NCBI RefSeq assembly: GCF_001687605.2
Contig: NZ_CP016539.2
Span: 2,510,501-2,574,500, forward strand
Source of the DNA: Planococcus plakortidis
GTDB lineage: Bacteria > Bacillota > Bacilli > Bacillales_A > Planococcaceae
Direction of reading: 5' to 3'
DNA: 64,000 bases
The position numbers and the translations under genes were made by a program. Every line of letters begins with the position of its first letter. Within the stretch, counting starts at the first letter, position 1. The notes under the pieces are model-generated. The model made no database searches. It had not been told where the DNA came from and worked only from the letters and a program-made list of their open reading frames with translations. Shown here piece after piece: positions 51,668-61,902 of the stretch.

Positions 51668-52264
51668 CTACTTCAGCCCATCCTCATCTTCTTCGTCGTC
51701 TTCTTCATCGATGATATTGCCATCGAGGTCTTCTACGAGCACGCCGACATCTTCCACTTCGTCGACATCGTCATCGTCATCGGCTGCATCGTAATCCAGA
51801 TCAACGACCGGTGCTTTGACAGACGCTTCGTCGTCATCATCGTCGTCATCGTCATCATCCGAAGAAACGTCGCCATCATCTTCGCCGAAGTCTTCGAAGT
51901 CCAATTCATCTTCGAGTTCAAGGTCCAAGTCGTCGAAATCATCGTCTGCCGTTTTCGATTTCTTTTTCTTGCGGGCTTTGACCGTCGGTGCAGATTCTTC
52001 CTCAATCTGTTCTACCGGGTACCACTCGCGAAGGCCCCAGCGGTTTTCGCCAAGGATCAGGAAGCGGCCATCGATGTTCATGTCCGTATAGTACTGGGCA
52101 AGATGCGTTTTCATCTCTTCTTCGGAGAGGCCGATCAATTGCTGCAATTCAGCGACAAGCTCTGAAAAAGTTTTCGTTTCTTTCGTTTCTTCCAAAATGG
52201 CATATGTTAAGTCGACGAACGACTCTTCTAGCAATTCTTCTTTCGTTAATTCACGGATGTTCAT
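51668..52264 (-). CDS. rpoE: RNA polymerase delta subunit
   Basis: This Firmicutes-specific polymerase subunit of 198 residues has an N-terminal HARE-HTH domain (residues 1-90: ELTKEELLEESFVDLTYAIL, RWGLREWYPVE), a short basic stretch KARKKKKSK, and a long disordered tail made almost wholly of Asp and Glu, including ten Asp in a row. The tail is thought to displace RNA and speed recycling of polymerase. It lies directly upstream of pyrG. Confidence 0.95.
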   Translation of the reverse strand: MNIRELTKEELLEESFVDLTYAILEETKETKTFSELVAELQQLIGLSEEEMKTHLAQYYTDMNIDGRFLILGENRWGLREWYPVEQIEEESAPTVKARKKKKSKTADDDFDDLDLELEDELDFEDFGEDDGDVSSDDDDDDDDDDEASVKAPVVDLDYDAADDDDDVDEVEDVGVLVEDLDGNIIDEEDDEEDEDGLK

Positions 52265-52325
52265 TCGTGCACGTCCCTTCTTGTATCGTAACTCTATCCA
52301 TTATATACAAAGTCCTTGCTGTCCG

Positions 52326-52499
52326 CTACCGGGATTTCTTTTTTCTGCGCATAAGCTGGTCCCACCCGAAATAGAAGAAGTAGGCGGACAGGATTAAAAA
52401 CGGTATCGAGCCGAGCGCCCTGTTGTACAGGACAATAAGCAGCACGACCGCTACTATGATAATGGCGTAATGGGCAGCTTTGGGCATGGCGTCATCCAT
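52326..52499 (-). CDS. 57-residue membrane protein
   Basis: The ATG at 52499 opens a 57-codon frame behind AGAGAAAAGAG, a modest ribosome site. The peptide has two close hydrophobic helices (HYAIIIVAVVLLIVLYN and IPFLILSAYFFYFGW) and a strongly basic tail (MRRKKKSR) that should stay in the cytoplasm. It lies upstream of rpoE in the same direction. I do not recognise the family. Confidence 0.6.
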   Translation of the reverse strand: MDDAMPKAAHYAIIIVAVVLLIVLYNRALGSIPFLILSAYFFYFGWDQLMRRKKKSR

Positions 52500-52642
52500 C
52501 TCTTTTCTCTAGAGTTTCAACTTCTCTCATTATAACGGACTTGCACCGCCAAATCGACCGAAGTGCCGGATGATTCCATTTGTTGCTGTTGTGATGAATG
52601 AAATGTGTCGAGCACTGGATGTAGGAAATACTAAGTAGAAGA

Positions 52643-52779
52643 GATTGCGCTTCAAGGGGACGCTTTCTGAGGGAGCCGGCTTCAGCCGCTTCCCTCGCTA
52701 GCGCTCAGTCCAGGGTCTTCAGCTCGTCCTGATCCCTCCAGAGTCGCCCCTTTTCGCTCCATCTCTAGTATGAGAGAAG
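52643..52779 (-). repeat. R2 intergenic repeat, copy e
   Basis: On the minus strand it begins CTAGAGATGGAGCGAAAAGG, the R2 boundary also seen at 38620. It shares GCTTCAGCCGCTTCCCTCGC and CAGTCCAGGGTCTTCAGC blocks with the 20352 copy in complement. An R3 element follows about 110 bases away. Confidence 0.85.
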
Positions 52780-52885
52780 AATTGAAATTTGTCTCTCTAT
52801 GAATTAAGCTTCAACAACTTCAATCTACTTCGTAAATTCAAATTGAACAGATAAAAAGCATATCTGAAATTTTCAGGTCCAACTA

Positions 52886-53120
52886 AGCGTGGCCACCCGC
52901 GGATGAAGTCAACTAACAGCGACACTTCCTCGCATGCAAAGTATAGTGAAATCTATTAGCCGAACCGCGCACAAACCCGTGCTCAAGCATCGCAGAAAAA
53001 CCGTTGCTCCCACACCTGCGAGCAGATGAATGGGCTCATTGCGGGAGGCGGCTCATTCGTGATGAAACAATCAACGAACCACCCATCTCGCTCACTTCTC
53101 CACACCCAGTCTAGCTAAGC
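52886..53120 (-). repeat. R3 intergenic repeat, copy d
   Basis: Read on the minus strand it matches the 38090 units: GTTTCATCACGA, GAGCCGCCTCCCGC, TTTGTGCGCGGTTCGGCTAA, GATTTCACT and CTTCATCCGCGGGTGG. The tip between these blocks is of different sequence. It fills the gap downstream of icmF; no gene is visible in 52500-53187 apart from these repeats. Confidence 0.8.
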
Positions 53121-53147
53121 ACGAATGAAAGCTCATGCTCAAGCAAA

Positions 53148-53178
53148 AAAAATCCCCTTGCCCGGTTAAAGGCAAGGG
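53148..53178 (-). terminator. terminator after icmF
   Basis: CCCTTGCC and GGCAAGGG pair around an eight-base loop and eight T follow on the minus strand. Confidence 0.92.
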
Positions 53179-53187
53179 AATTGGAGC

Positions 53188-56100
53188 TTACATATTTCTG
53201 CGGTACTGGCCGCCTACTTCGTAAAGGGCTGAGGTGATCTGGCCAAGGCTTGCGACTTTGACGGTCTCCATCAGTTCTTCGAAGATATTGCCGCCTTCTT
53301 TCGCGACTTTCTTCAAGCGCTCTAACGCTTCGTCCGAAGGGTTGCGCTCCTGGAACGCGCGCAAGTTGTTGATTTGCGTTTCTTTCTCTTCTTTCGTTGC
53401 ACGGGCGATTTCCATCGCGTTGATGTCATCGTCCGATTGCGGGTTCGGGTTCAAATAGGTGTTGACCCCGATGATCGGCAATTCGCCGGTATGTTTCTTC
53501 ATTTCGTAATGCATGGATTCTTCCTGGATCTTGCCGCGCTGGTATTGGGTTTCCATCGCGCCCAGCACTCCGCCGCGGTCGTTAATGCGGTCGAATTCCG
53601 CCAAGACAGCCTCTTCGACAAGCTGCGTCAATTCTTCGACCACGAAAGCGCCTTGCAGCGGGTTTTCGTTTTTCGACAATCCGTGCTCTTTCGTAATGAT
53701 CATCTGGATGGCCATCGCGCGGCGTACGGATTCTTCTGTCGGCGTCGTGATCGCTTCGTCATATGCGTTCGTATGAAGCGAGTTGCAATTATCTTGAAGC
53801 GCCATCAAGGCTTGCAAAGTCGTACGGATATCGTTGAAATCGATTTCCTGTGCATGGAGGCTTCGGCCCGATGTCTGGACGTGGTATTTCAGTTTCTGGC
53901 TGCGTTCGTTTGCGCCGTATTTATCGCGCATGACAATTGCCCAAATGCGGCGAGCGACGCGCCCGATGACCGTATACTCCGGATCCAGACCGTTCGAGAA
54001 GAAGAACGATAGGTTCGGCGCGAAATCGTCGATGTGCATGCCGCGGCTTAAATAATACTCAACATAGGTGAAGCCGTTCGACAAGGTGAACGCCAATTGG
54101 GAAATCGGGTTCGCGCCAGCTTCTGCAATATGGTAGCCCGAAATCGACACAGAGTAGTAATTGCGCACTTTGTGGTCGATGAAGTATTGCTGGATATCGC
54201 CCATCATGCGCAGTGCGAATTCCGTCGAGAAGATGCATGTGTTCTGCCCTTGGTCCTCTTTCAGGATATCCGCTTGGACTGTTCCGCGGACCACTTGCAG
54301 CGTCCCTTCACGCACTTCGGTGAATTCTTCGACCGTCAATGTGCGGCCGAGTTCTTCTTCGCGTTTTTTCACTTGCTGGTCGATGGCCGTGTTCATGAAC
54401 ATCGCCAGGATGATCGGCGCCGGCCCGTTGATTGTCATCGAAACGGAAGTCGACGGCGCACACAGGTCAAAACCGTCATACAATTTCTTCATGTCTTCCA
54501 GTGTACAGATGGAAACGCCTGATTCCCCGACCTTTCCGTAGATGTCCGGGCGGTAATCCGGGTCTTCGCCGTACAGCGTGACGGAATCGAATGCCGTCGA
54601 TAAGCGTTTCGCTTCGTCACCTTTGGATAGGTAATGGAATCTTCTGTTCGTGCGTTCCGGCGTGCCTTCTCCCGCAAACTGGCGCTTTGGATCTTCACCC
54701 GCGCGTTTGAACGGGAAGACGCCTGCCGTATACGGGAACGAGCCCGGTACGTTTTCTGCATAGACCCAGCGGAGGATTTCGCCGTAATCCTTGAATTTCG
54801 GCAAGGCCACTCTCGGCACTTTGATGCCGGACAAGCTTTCTGTCCGCAGCAATGTGCGAAGTTCCTTGTCACGGACTTTCGTGACCAATTCATCGCCCGC
54901 ATAATCTTCCTGAAGGGAATTCCAGTTATCGAGGATGCGTTTCGATTCAGCCGTCAGTTCATCGCGCACGCCTTGTGCGAGCGATTCCAGGGACTGGACA
55001 AGTGCATCATCCGGCGCGTTTTTCCGGACTTCTTCAATCGCGCCTTCGAGCTGGAACAAACGGCGTGCGAATGCGGCCTGCTCTGCGCTTCTCGCATGGT
55101 AACCGCGAACGGAATCCGTAATTTCACGCAAATAATAGCGGCGGTCATTCGGGATGATGAGGTTTTCTTTCTGCGTCTTGGCGAAAGCTTCATAGCTCGT
55201 TTCCCAGTCCATGCCGCATTTCTTGTTGACGGTCGCAACGAGCGCTGCGAACAGGGCATTGGTGCCTTTGTCGTTAAACTGGCTTGCGATCGTGCCGTAG
55301 ACCGGCATGTCATCCAGATCGTTATCCCACAGGAGATGGCTGCGCTGGTATTGTTTTTGGACTTGGCGCAATGCATCTTCCGACCCTTTGCGCTCGTATT
55401 TATTGATGACAATCAAATCGGCGTAATCGATCATGTCGATTTTTTCGAGCTGTGTCGGCGCGCCGAATTCACTGGTCATGACGTACATCGACACATCGGA
55501 AATGCCGGCGATCTCTGCATCGCCCTGCCCGATGCCGCTCGTTTCCACGACGATCAAGTCGAATCCTGCCGCTCTTACGACATCGAGGACGTCGCCGATC
55601 GCAGCGGATAATTCCGTTCTGGAGCCACGCGTGGCCAGGCTTCTCATGAATACGCGCTTATTGAAGATGGCGTTCATGCGGATGCGGTCGCCAAGAAGTG
55701 CCCCGCCCGTCTTTTGTTTTGTCGGGTCGATCGACAGGATAGCGATTTTCTTGTCGGGAAGCTCAGTCAGGAAGCGGCGGATCAATTCATCCGTCAGGGA
55801 GCTTTTCCCGGCCCCGCCTGTTCCGGTAATCCCGAGAACCGGCGTGTTTTTCGATTTTTCGCGGACCGCTTTCATCAAGTCGCCCGTATCGAGATTTCGC
55901 GTATGCGCTTCTTCGGCTGTCGTGATGATGTTGGCTAGCGCCACCGGGTTTTCAGCCGATAACCCATCCAGCGATACATCTTCTTTCGCCGTCGAAAAAT
56001 CGCATTCCTCCACGATTTCCGCGATCATGCCCTGCAAGCCCTTTTTGCGGCCGTCTTCAGGAGAGAAGATGCCGGCAATTCCGTAATCTTCGAGTTCACG

Positions 56101-56439
56101 GATTTCACGCGGCAAGATGACCCCTCCGCCGCCGCCGTAAATGCGGATATGCCCTGCCCCGCGCTCTTGGAGCAAGTCGTACATGTATTTGAAATATTCC
56201 ACGTGGCCGCCTTGGTAAGAAGAAATCGCGATTCCCTGGACATCTTCCTGGATTGCCGCATTGACGACTTCCTCCACGGAACGGTTATGCCCGAGGTGGA
56301 TTACTTCGACGCCATTTGCCTGCAAGATCCGGCGCATGATATTGATCGATGCATCGTGGCCATCGAAAAGACTCGATGCCGTGACGAACCGGATATGGTG
56401 CTTCGGCTGATAAGTAGTGTTTTCCTGTATAGTAGCCAT
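53188..56439 (-). CDS. icmF: fused isobutyryl-CoA mutase IcmF
   Basis: This B12-dependent acyl-CoA mutase has 1083 residues. The order is B12-binding domain (about 15-150; [15 protein letters not shown] with the cobalt-ligand His28), a MeaB-like G-protein domain (about 195-500; Walker [10 protein letters not shown] at 206-214, [30 protein letters not shown]) and the TIM-barrel mutase domain (about 530-1083; [38 protein letters not shown]). It interconverts isobutyryl-CoA and butyryl-CoA, or related branched/linear pairs. The ATG at 56439 is five bases after tetR. Being last in the cluster, it would pass branched acids to beta-oxidation. Confidence 0.95.
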   Translation of the reverse strand: MATIQENTTYQPKHHIRFVTASSLFDGHDASINIMRRILQANGVEVIHLGHNRSVEEVVNAAIQEDVQGIAISSYQGGHVEYFKYMYDLLQERGAGHIRIYGGGGGVILPREIRELEDYGIAGIFSPEDGRKKGLQGMIAEIVEECDFSTAKEDVSLDGLSAENPVALANIITTAEEAHTRNLDTGDLMKAVREKSKNTPVLGITGTGGAGKSSLTDELIRRFLTELPDKKIAILSIDPTKQKTGGALLGDRIRMNAIFNKRVFMRSLATRGSRTELSAAIGDVLDVVRAAGFDLIVVETSGIGQGDAEIAGISDVSMYVMTSEFGAPTQLEKIDMIDYADLIVINKYERKGSEDALRQVQKQYQRSHLLWDNDLDDMPVYGTIASQFNDKGTNALFAALVATVNKKCGMDWETSYEAFAKTQKENLIIPNDRRYYLREITDSVRGYHARSAEQAAFARRLFQLEGAIEEVRKNAPDDALVQSLESLAQGVRDELTAESKRILDNWNSLQEDYAGDELVTKVRDKELRTLLRTESLSGIKVPRVALPKFKDYGEILRWVYAENVPGSFPYTAGVFPFKRAGEDPKRQFAGEGTPERTNRRFHYLSKGDEAKRLSTAFDSVTLYGEDPDYRPDIYGKVGESGVSICTLEDMKKLYDGFDLCAPSTSVSMTINGPAPIILAMFMNTAIDQQVKKREEELGRTLTVEEFTEVREGTLQVVRGTVQADILKEDQGQNTCIFSTEFALRMMGDIQQYFIDHKVRNYYSVSISGYHIAEAGANPISQLAFTLSNGFTYVEYYLSRGMHIDDFAPNLSFFFSNGLDPEYTVIGRVARRIWAIVMRDKYGANERSQKLKYHVQTSGRSLHAQEIDFNDIRTTLQALMALQDNCNSLHTNAYDEAITTPTEESVRRAMAIQMIITKEHGLSKNENPLQGAFVVEELTQLVEEAVLAEFDRINDRGGVLGAMETQYQRGKIQEESMHYEMKKHTGELPIIGVNTYLNPNPQSDDDINAMEIARATKEEKETQINNLRAFQERNPSDEALERLKKVAKEGGNIFEELMETVKVASLGQITSALYEVGGQYRRNM

Positions 56440-56444
56440 TATGG

Positions 56445-57086
56445 TCAAGCCCCCTGTATGGTGATTTTCTCCCCTGCCATCCCCTGCAGCAGAAACTTCG
56501 TTTGCATTTCGATAAATTCCCCAATAGTGAAATCATCCAGCGCCCAGCGCCTGAACGCCCACATCTGCCCTTGCACGAACAAATGATGGGAAGCCAGGAC
56601 GATTTCCTTTTGCGACAGCGACAATTCCCCTGACGCAGCGCATTTCGACAGAAGCCGCTCGAACAAGGCCGTCATTTCGATTTCCTTGTTCAGCACGTAA
56701 CGCAGCGCGTCTTTCGGCAAGGATTTGGATTCCTGGTACATGACGACAAATTCATCTTGCATATCGTCGATCAATGTATAGTATTGCTCGAGTGCTTTGA
56801 CCAGCGTCTCGAGCGACCCTTCCTCCAAATCCAGCCGGTCGAGCCGTGCGTTGACTTCGTCATAGATCGAGTCGCACACAAGATAGAGCACGTCTTCTTT
56901 GGTGCGGATGTATTCATATAATGTGCCGATGCTGAAACCGGCTGCTTTTGCAATTTCCCTCGTCGTCGTCCGGTGAAAGCCCTTTTCCTTAAAAAGCGTG
57001 ACAGCGCCGCGGATCATCTGTTCACGGCGCTTTTCAATCAGGCTTTCGTCTTTCACGGAGGACTGAATTTCACGCTTTTTCGCCAT
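56445..57086 (-). CDS. TetR-family regulator
   Basis: This 213-residue repressor has an N-terminal helix-turn-helix (residues 25-70: [38 protein letters not shown]) and a helical ligand-binding domain. It lies between an acyl-CoA dehydrogenase gene and icmF, so it probably controls this cluster in response to acyl-CoA, like FadR of B. subtilis. That is inferred from context. GGAGGG precedes the ATG. Confidence 0.9.
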   Translation of the reverse strand: MAKKREIQSSVKDESLIEKRREQMIRGAVTLFKEKGFHRTTTREIAKAAGFSIGTLYEYIRTKEDVLYLVCDSIYDEVNARLDRLDLEEGSLETLVKALEQYYTLIDDMQDEFVVMYQESKSLPKDALRYVLNKEIEMTALFERLLSKCAASGELSLSQKEIVLASHHLFVQGQMWAFRRWALDDFTIGEFIEMQTKFLLQGMAGEKITIQGA

Positions 57087-57101
57087 AGGCCGACCCTCCG
57101 T

Positions 57102-58241
57102 TTATTTCGTGACCATACGGGAAATGACCAAACGCTGGATTTCCTGTGTGCCTTCATAGATTTGCGTGATTTTCGCATCGCGCATGAAACGCTCAACCGG
57201 GTAGTCTTTCGTGTAGCCGTAGCCGCCGAAGACCTGGACCGCTTCTGTCGTCACTTTCATCGCCGTATCACCGGCCATCAATTTCGCCATGGCCGACTCT
57301 TTGCTGTAGGACAGTTTGTTCGACTCGAGCCAAGCTGCTTGGTACGTCAATAGGCGTGACGCCTCGATCGATGTTGCCATGTCGGCAAGCTTGAAGGAAA
57401 TGCCTTGGTTCGCTGCAATCGGCTTGCCGAATTGCTCGCGCTCTTTCGCGTAATCGACCGCTGCGTCCATTGCGCCTTGAGCGATTCCGACAGCCTGGGC
57501 TGCGATTCCGTTGCGGCCGCCGTCAAGCGTCTGCATTGCGATCTTGAAGCCTTGGCCAAGTTCGCCAAGCACGTTTTCTTTTGGCACGCGGCAGTTGTCG
57601 AAGATGATTTCCGTCGTCGGGCTTGAACGGATTCCGAGTTTTTTCTCTTTCTTGCCGACAGAGAAGCCTTCGAAATCTTTCTCGACAATAAATGCGGTTG
57701 TGCCTTTATGCTTCGATTCCGGATCCGTTACCGCGAAGACGACATAGATGTCCGCGATGCCGCCGTTCGTGATGAAGATTTTCGATCCGTTCAAGACGTA
57801 ATGGTCACCGTCTTCTTTGGCAGTCGTCTTCATGCTTCCTGCATCTGAACCTGAAGCCGGTTCAGTCAAGCCGTATGCGCCGACTTTCGATCCTTCAGCC
57901 ATCGGGCGCAAGTATTTCTGCTTTTGCTCTTCCGTTCCGAATGTATACACCGGCCATCCCGCAAGCGATGTGTGGGCAGATAGGATAACGCCCACTGAAC
58001 CGTCCACGCGGGACAATTCTTCAACCGCGATGCAGTATGCCAAGTAATCGGAACCGATTCCGCCGTATTCTTCCGGCCATGGAATACCAGTCAGGCCGAG
58101 CTCTGCCATTTGGTGGAAGATTTTCATGTCGAAGCTTTCTTCTTCGTCACGCTGTTCTGCTGTCGGCGCCACTTCGTTTTTCGCGAAGTCGCGAACCATT
58201 TTACGGATCATTTTATGTTCTTCAGATAGTTGAAAGTTCAT
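57102..58241 (-). CDS. acdA: acyl-CoA dehydrogenase 1
   Basis: This FAD enzyme of 379 residues oxidises acyl-CoA to trans-2-enoyl-CoA. Signature regions are [30 protein letters not shown] and the C-terminal [20 protein letters not shown] followed by [15 protein letters not shown] with the catalytic Glu. It resembles AcdA/MmgC enzymes; the exact chain length is not evident. It lies 17 bases after the second dehydrogenase gene. Confidence 0.9.
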   Translation of the reverse strand: MNFQLSEEHKMIRKMVRDFAKNEVAPTAEQRDEEESFDMKIFHQMAELGLTGIPWPEEYGGIGSDYLAYCIAVEELSRVDGSVGVILSAHTSLAGWPVYTFGTEEQKQKYLRPMAEGSKVGAYGLTEPASGSDAGSMKTTAKEDGDHYVLNGSKIFITNGGIADIYVVFAVTDPESKHKGTTAFIVEKDFEGFSVGKKEKKLGIRSSPTTEIIFDNCRVPKENVLGELGQGFKIAMQTLDGGRNGIAAQAVGIAQGAMDAAVDYAKEREQFGKPIAANQGISFKLADMATSIEASRLLTYQAAWLESNKLSYSKESAMAKLMAGDTAMKVTTEAVQVFGGYGYTKDYPVERFMRDAKITQIYEGTQEIQRLVISRMVTK

Positions 58242-58258
58242 TGTTTAATTTCCCCCAA

Positions 58259-59395
58259 TTATTTTAGTAGTTGTTTGCTGATGACGATGCGTTGGATCTC
58301 ACTTGTGCCTTCATAGATTTCGGTCACTTTTGCGTCGCGGAACAAACGCTCGACCGGATATTCTTTCGTGTAGCCGTAGCCGCCGTAAACTTGGATAGCT
58401 TCTGTCGTGATATCCATCGCCGCTTTTGAAGCGAACAACTTCGCCATTGACGATTCCTTATTGCACTCGATGCCTTTAGCGTACATATCGGCTGCGTTAT
58501 AGACGAGCAATTTAGCCGCTTCGACTTGAGTCGCCATATCGGCAAGCTTGAATCCGATGCCTTGCTGCTGGGCGATCGGCTTGCCGAATTGCTCGCGTTC
58601 TTTGGCATAAGCGACCGCATATTCGTAAGCTGCTTCTGCGATGCCAAGCGCTTGCGCGGCGATGCCGATGCGGCCTGCATTCAAGTTCGCCATGGCGATC
58701 GAGAAACCTTTGCCTTCTTCGCCGAGCAGGTTCTCTGCCGGCACTTTCATATTATCGAAGGTCAATTGCACTGTACGGGAACCGTGAAGCCCCATTTTCT
58801 TCTCGTCTTTCCCGATGACCAGCCCGGGGAAATCCTTTTCAACGATGAACGCTGAAACGCCGCGGGCTCCGGCTTCGGGATTTGTGGAGGCGAAAACGAT
58901 GTATGTATCGGCTTCGCCGCCGTTCGTGATGAATACTTTCGAGCCATTGACTACATAATGGTCACCGTTTTTCACGGCTTTTGTCTTCAATCCCGCCGCG
59001 TCGGACCCGGCAGATGGCTCTGTCAGGCAGAATGCGCCCAAGTACTCGCCGCTCGCTAGCTTCGGCACGTATTTGGCGATTTGCTCTTCGGTCCCGAAAT
59101 TCATGATCGGGTTTGTGCCGACCGATGTGTGGACCGACAGGATGACGCCGATGACGCCGCTTGCTTTCGACAGTTCGTGGATGGCTGTGATATAGGATGT
59201 GAAATCCATTTCCGAGCCGCCGTATTTTTCAGGAGCGGTGATGCCCATCAAACCGAGGCCGCCCATCTTCTTGATGATTTCTGTCGGGAATTCGCCTTCT
59301 TCCATGCGTTCGATAAAAGGCATGATTTCCTCTTTAGAAAAATCGCGCACCATATTGCGCATCATTAATTGTTCATCTGTAAAATGCAGGTCCAT
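58259..59395 (-). CDS. mmgC: acyl-CoA dehydrogenase 2 (MmgC/Bcd-like)
   Basis: This paralogue of 378 residues has the same set of motifs: FCLTEPSAGSDAAG, KVFITNGGEADTYIVFAS, YGGYGYTKEYPVERLF and catalytic IYEGTSEIQRIVISK. It differs enough from its neighbour to be an old duplication rather than a recent one. Short-chain or branched-chain substrates are plausible given the icmF link. The order thiolase, hydroxyacyl-CoA dehydrogenase, dehydrogenase matches mmgABC. Confidence 0.9.
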   Translation of the reverse strand: MDLHFTDEQLMMRNMVRDFSKEEIMPFIERMEEGEFPTEIIKKMGGLGLMGITAPEKYGGSEMDFTSYITAIHELSKASGVIGVILSVHTSVGTNPIMNFGTEEQIAKYVPKLASGEYLGAFCLTEPSAGSDAAGLKTKAVKNGDHYVVNGSKVFITNGGEADTYIVFASTNPEAGARGVSAFIVEKDFPGLVIGKDEKKMGLHGSRTVQLTFDNMKVPAENLLGEEGKGFSIAMANLNAGRIGIAAQALGIAEAAYEYAVAYAKEREQFGKPIAQQQGIGFKLADMATQVEAAKLLVYNAADMYAKGIECNKESSMAKLFASKAAMDITTEAIQVYGGYGYTKEYPVERLFRDAKVTEIYEGTSEIQRIVISKQLLK

Positions 59396-59413
59396 TAAGG
59401 CTCCTCCTAGGTC

Positions 59414-60265
59414 TTAGTTGTATTCGTAGAAACCGCGTCCGGTCTTTTTGCCGAGCCAGCCGGCTTTCACGTATTGGCGCAGGAGCGGGCTTGGACGGTA
59501 TTTGCTGTCGCCGAAACCGTCATGCAGGACTTCCATGATGTAAAGGCAAGTATCCAGGCCGATGAAATCAGCCAATTGGAGCGGCCCCATCGGATGGTTC
59601 ATGCCGAGCTTCATCACTTCGTCGATCGCTTCTTTCGTTGCGACACCCTCTTGAAGCGTGAAGATCGCTTCGTTGATCATCGGCATCAAGATGCGGTTCG
59701 AGACGAATCCAGGGAAGTCGTTCACTTCGACTGGCGTTTTCGACAATTTCACCGTCATGTCTTCGACTGCCTGGTACACTTCGTCGGTTGTCGCCAGGCC
59801 GCGGATGATTTCGACCAATTTCATGACCGGTACCGGGTTCATGAAATGCATGCCGATGACTTGTTCCGGACGGGTGGTCGCCGCTGCGATTTCCGTGATT
59901 GGAAGCGAAGAAGTGTTCGATGCAAGAATGGCGTGCTTTGGCGCCACTTCATCCAAAGTCTTGAAGATCGTCGATTTGATTTCCATGTTCTCGACAGCCG
60001 CTTCGATGACGATGTCGACATCGTGTGCATCTTTCAGGTCCAACGAAGACTGGATGCGTCCGAGCACTTGCGATTTCTCATCTTCTGTCATGCGCCCTTT
60101 TTCGACATTACGTGATAGGTTTTTCGTGATGTTCGCGATGCCGCGATCATAGGCTTCTTGTTTCATATCGTTCAGTTTTACGTTAAATCCAGCTTGTGCG
60201 CAGACTTGCGCAATACCGGAGCCCATTTGGCCGGCTCCGATGACCATGACGTTTTGGATAGACAT
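59414..60265 (-). CDS. mmgB: 3-hydroxybutyryl-CoA dehydrogenase
   Basis: This NAD(P)-dependent enzyme of 283 residues has the Rossmann motif [20 protein letters not shown] at the start, the catalytic histidine in [17 protein letters not shown] and the helical C-terminal domain ([34 protein letters not shown]). It oxidises 3-hydroxyacyl-CoA. It starts two bases after the thiolase gene. Confidence 0.94.
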   Translation of the reverse strand: MSIQNVMVIGAGQMGSGIAQVCAQAGFNVKLNDMKQEAYDRGIANITKNLSRNVEKGRMTEDEKSQVLGRIQSSLDLKDAHDVDIVIEAAVENMEIKSTIFKTLDEVAPKHAILASNTSSLPITEIAAATTRPEQVIGMHFMNPVPVMKLVEIIRGLATTDEVYQAVEDMTVKLSKTPVEVNDFPGFVSNRILMPMINEAIFTLQEGVATKEAIDEVMKLGMNHPMGPLQLADFIGLDTCLYIMEVLHDGFGDSKYRPSPLLRQYVKAGWLGKKTGRGFYEYN

Positions 60266-60267
60266 GT

Positions 60268-61461
60268 TTAGTTTTCCTCCTTCGGTACTTCGATCATCAC
60301 TGCATCGCCTTGCCCGCCGCCTGAACAGATTGCGGCAATCCCGATGCCGCCTCCGCGGCGTTTCAATTCGTAAGCGAGCGTCAAGATAATGCGCGCCCCG
60401 CTTGCCCCGATTGGGTGGCCAAGTGCGACGGACCCGCCGTTGACGTTGACTTTCTCTTCATCTAGCCCCGCAATTTTCGAACTTGCGAGCGCCACGGCAG
60501 CGAATGCCTCGTTGATTTCAAACAAATCGATTTCTTCCAATGTTTTGCCTGTTTTCTTCAGTAAATCGTTGATGACGATTCCTGGTGTTTCCGGGAAACG
60601 ATGCGGCTCGACCGCAACTTCTGTGTGTGCGATTACATGGGCCAATACGGATTTCCCGTCTTTTTGGGCGCGTTCTTCGCTCATCAACACAAGTGCTGCA
60701 GCCCCGTCATTGATGCCCGGTGCGTTCCCGGCTGTGATCGTTCCGTCTTTTCCGAATGCCGGACGGAGTTTCGCCAGCACTTCTGTAGTTGTCCCTTCAC
60801 GCGGCGCTTCATCCTGGTCGACGATGACCGGGTCGCCTTTACGCTGCGGCACTTCGATCGGCGTAATTTCCTCTGCGAAATGAGCGCGTGATTTCAATGC
60901 GCGTTCATGCGAGCGTGCTGACCATTCGTCTTGCCGTTCACGTGTCAATTCGAATTCTTCCGCTGTCGAGTTGCCGTAGGTGCCCATATGCACTTTGTCC
61001 GGATGGAATGAGCACGACAGGCCGTCGTGGACCATGCCGTCAATGACTTGTGAATCGCCCATGCGCAGGCCGAAGCGTGCTTTCGGCAAATAATACGGTG
61101 CGTTCGACATCGATTCCATGCCGCCTGCGACGATCAATTCCTCGTCTCCCAAGCGGATGATCTGGTCTGCTAGCGTGACAGAACGAAGGCCCGATGCACA
61201 GACTTTATTGATCGTTTCGGATTTCACATGATAAGGGATGCCGGCTTTATGGGCTGCTTGACGGGAAGGGATCTGCCCTTGGCCTGCCTGCAGGACGTTC
61301 CCCATGATGACTTCCTGTACATCTTCAGGATTTACTTGCGCCCGATTGAGTGCTTCCTTGATCGCCGCTGCCCCAAGGTCGCTTGCGGTGAATGAACTGA
61401 GTGCTCCGCCGAATTTCCCGAATGCTGTGCGTGCCCCGTCGATGATGACCGTTTTTGCCAT
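60268..61461 (-). CDS. mmgA: acetyl-CoA acetyltransferase (thiolase)
   Basis: This thiolase of 397 residues cleaves 3-ketoacyl-CoA or condenses two acetyl-CoA. The nucleophile is Cys88 in [12 protein letters not shown], the His is in [16 protein letters not shown], and the second Cys is in [11 protein letters not shown]. The ATG at 61461 follows GAGGAGG, and the longer frame is rejected. A perfect cre box sits 22-35 bases before the start, implying repression by CcpA when sugar is plentiful. Confidence 0.95.
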   Translation of the reverse strand: MAKTVIIDGARTAFGKFGGALSSFTASDLGAAAIKEALNRAQVNPEDVQEVIMGNVLQAGQGQIPSRQAAHKAGIPYHVKSETINKVCASGLRSVTLADQIIRLGDEELIVAGGMESMSNAPYYLPKARFGLRMGDSQVIDGMVHDGLSCSFHPDKVHMGTYGNSTAEEFELTRERQDEWSARSHERALKSRAHFAEEITPIEVPQRKGDPVIVDQDEAPREGTTTEVLAKLRPAFGKDGTITAGNAPGINDGAAALVLMSEERAQKDGKSVLAHVIAHTEVAVEPHRFPETPGIVINDLLKKTGKTLEEIDLFEINEAFAAVALASSKIAGLDEEKVNVNGGSVALGHPIGASGARIILTLAYELKRRGGGIGIAAICSGGGQGDAVMIEVPKEEN

Positions 61462-61482
61462 ATTGAATTCCTCCTCAATTTT

Positions 61483-61496
61483 TGAAACCGTTTTCA
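61483..61496. promoter_or_regulatory. CcpA cre box upstream of mmgA
   Basis: TGAAACCGTTTTCA fits the consensus TGWAANCGNTNWCA at every fixed position on either strand. CcpA control of the mmg genes is known in B. subtilis. Confidence 0.85.
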
Positions 61497-61514
61497 TAAT
61501 GCCTAAAATTTTTT

Positions 61515-61790
61515 CAGCCCTAACGGCTGGTTTTGCTTTTCTTGGTGTCTAGCAAATTCCAGCCAGGTTCTCGGGTCATAAGCCGTCCCGGCTGTGTGGC
61601 AAAGAGCGCCACTTCGCCGGTTCGTCTTATGCCTGTCGAACCTGATCGGCTGGTTTTGCTTTTCTTGGTGTCTAGCAAATTCCAGCCAGGTTCTCGGGTC
61701 ATAAGCCGTCCCGGCTGTGTGGCAAAGAGCGCCACTTCGCCGGTTCGTCTTATGCCTATCGAACCTGATCGGCTGGTTTTGCTTTTCTTA
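61515..61790. repeat. R1 repeats, two near-identical units plus a fragment
   Basis: Two units of 123 bp (61544-61666 and 61667-61789) differ at about one base, and a partial unit precedes them. Arms: CCAGCC/GGCTGG, AGGTTC/GAACCT, CATAAG/CTTATG, CCGGC/GCCGG, and a tip GTGGC/GCCAC where other loci have GCGGC/GCCGC. It lies between fadF and the thiolase gene. Translations of the array give a repetitive peptide but no ribosome site. Confidence 0.92.
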
Positions 61791-61819
61791 GTTGACTGAA
61801 CGCTCGCTCGGCTTAAATA

Positions 61820-61859
61820 CATAAGAAAAGGGAGTGTAGCACTCCCTTCTTTTTTCTCT
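61820..61859 (-). terminator. terminator after fadF
   Basis: AAGGGAGTG and CACTCCCTT pair around a three-base loop with T-runs on both sides. It separates fadF from mmgA. Confidence 0.9.
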
Positions 61860-61902
61860 ATGCTGTTATTCTACTCAATTTTCTGTCAGTTGGCAAATCT
61901 AT

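Noticed and set aside
52643-53120. Repeat block as an insertion sequence or transposon remnant
   Set aside because: No transposase frame, no clear terminal inverted repeats and no target-site duplication could be seen. The block fits the R2 and R3 families instead.
61520-61822. Open frame encoding a repetitive peptide
   Set aside because: It is the translation of the R1 tandem units. There is no ribosome site, and base changes between R1 copies preserve pairing, not protein sequence.
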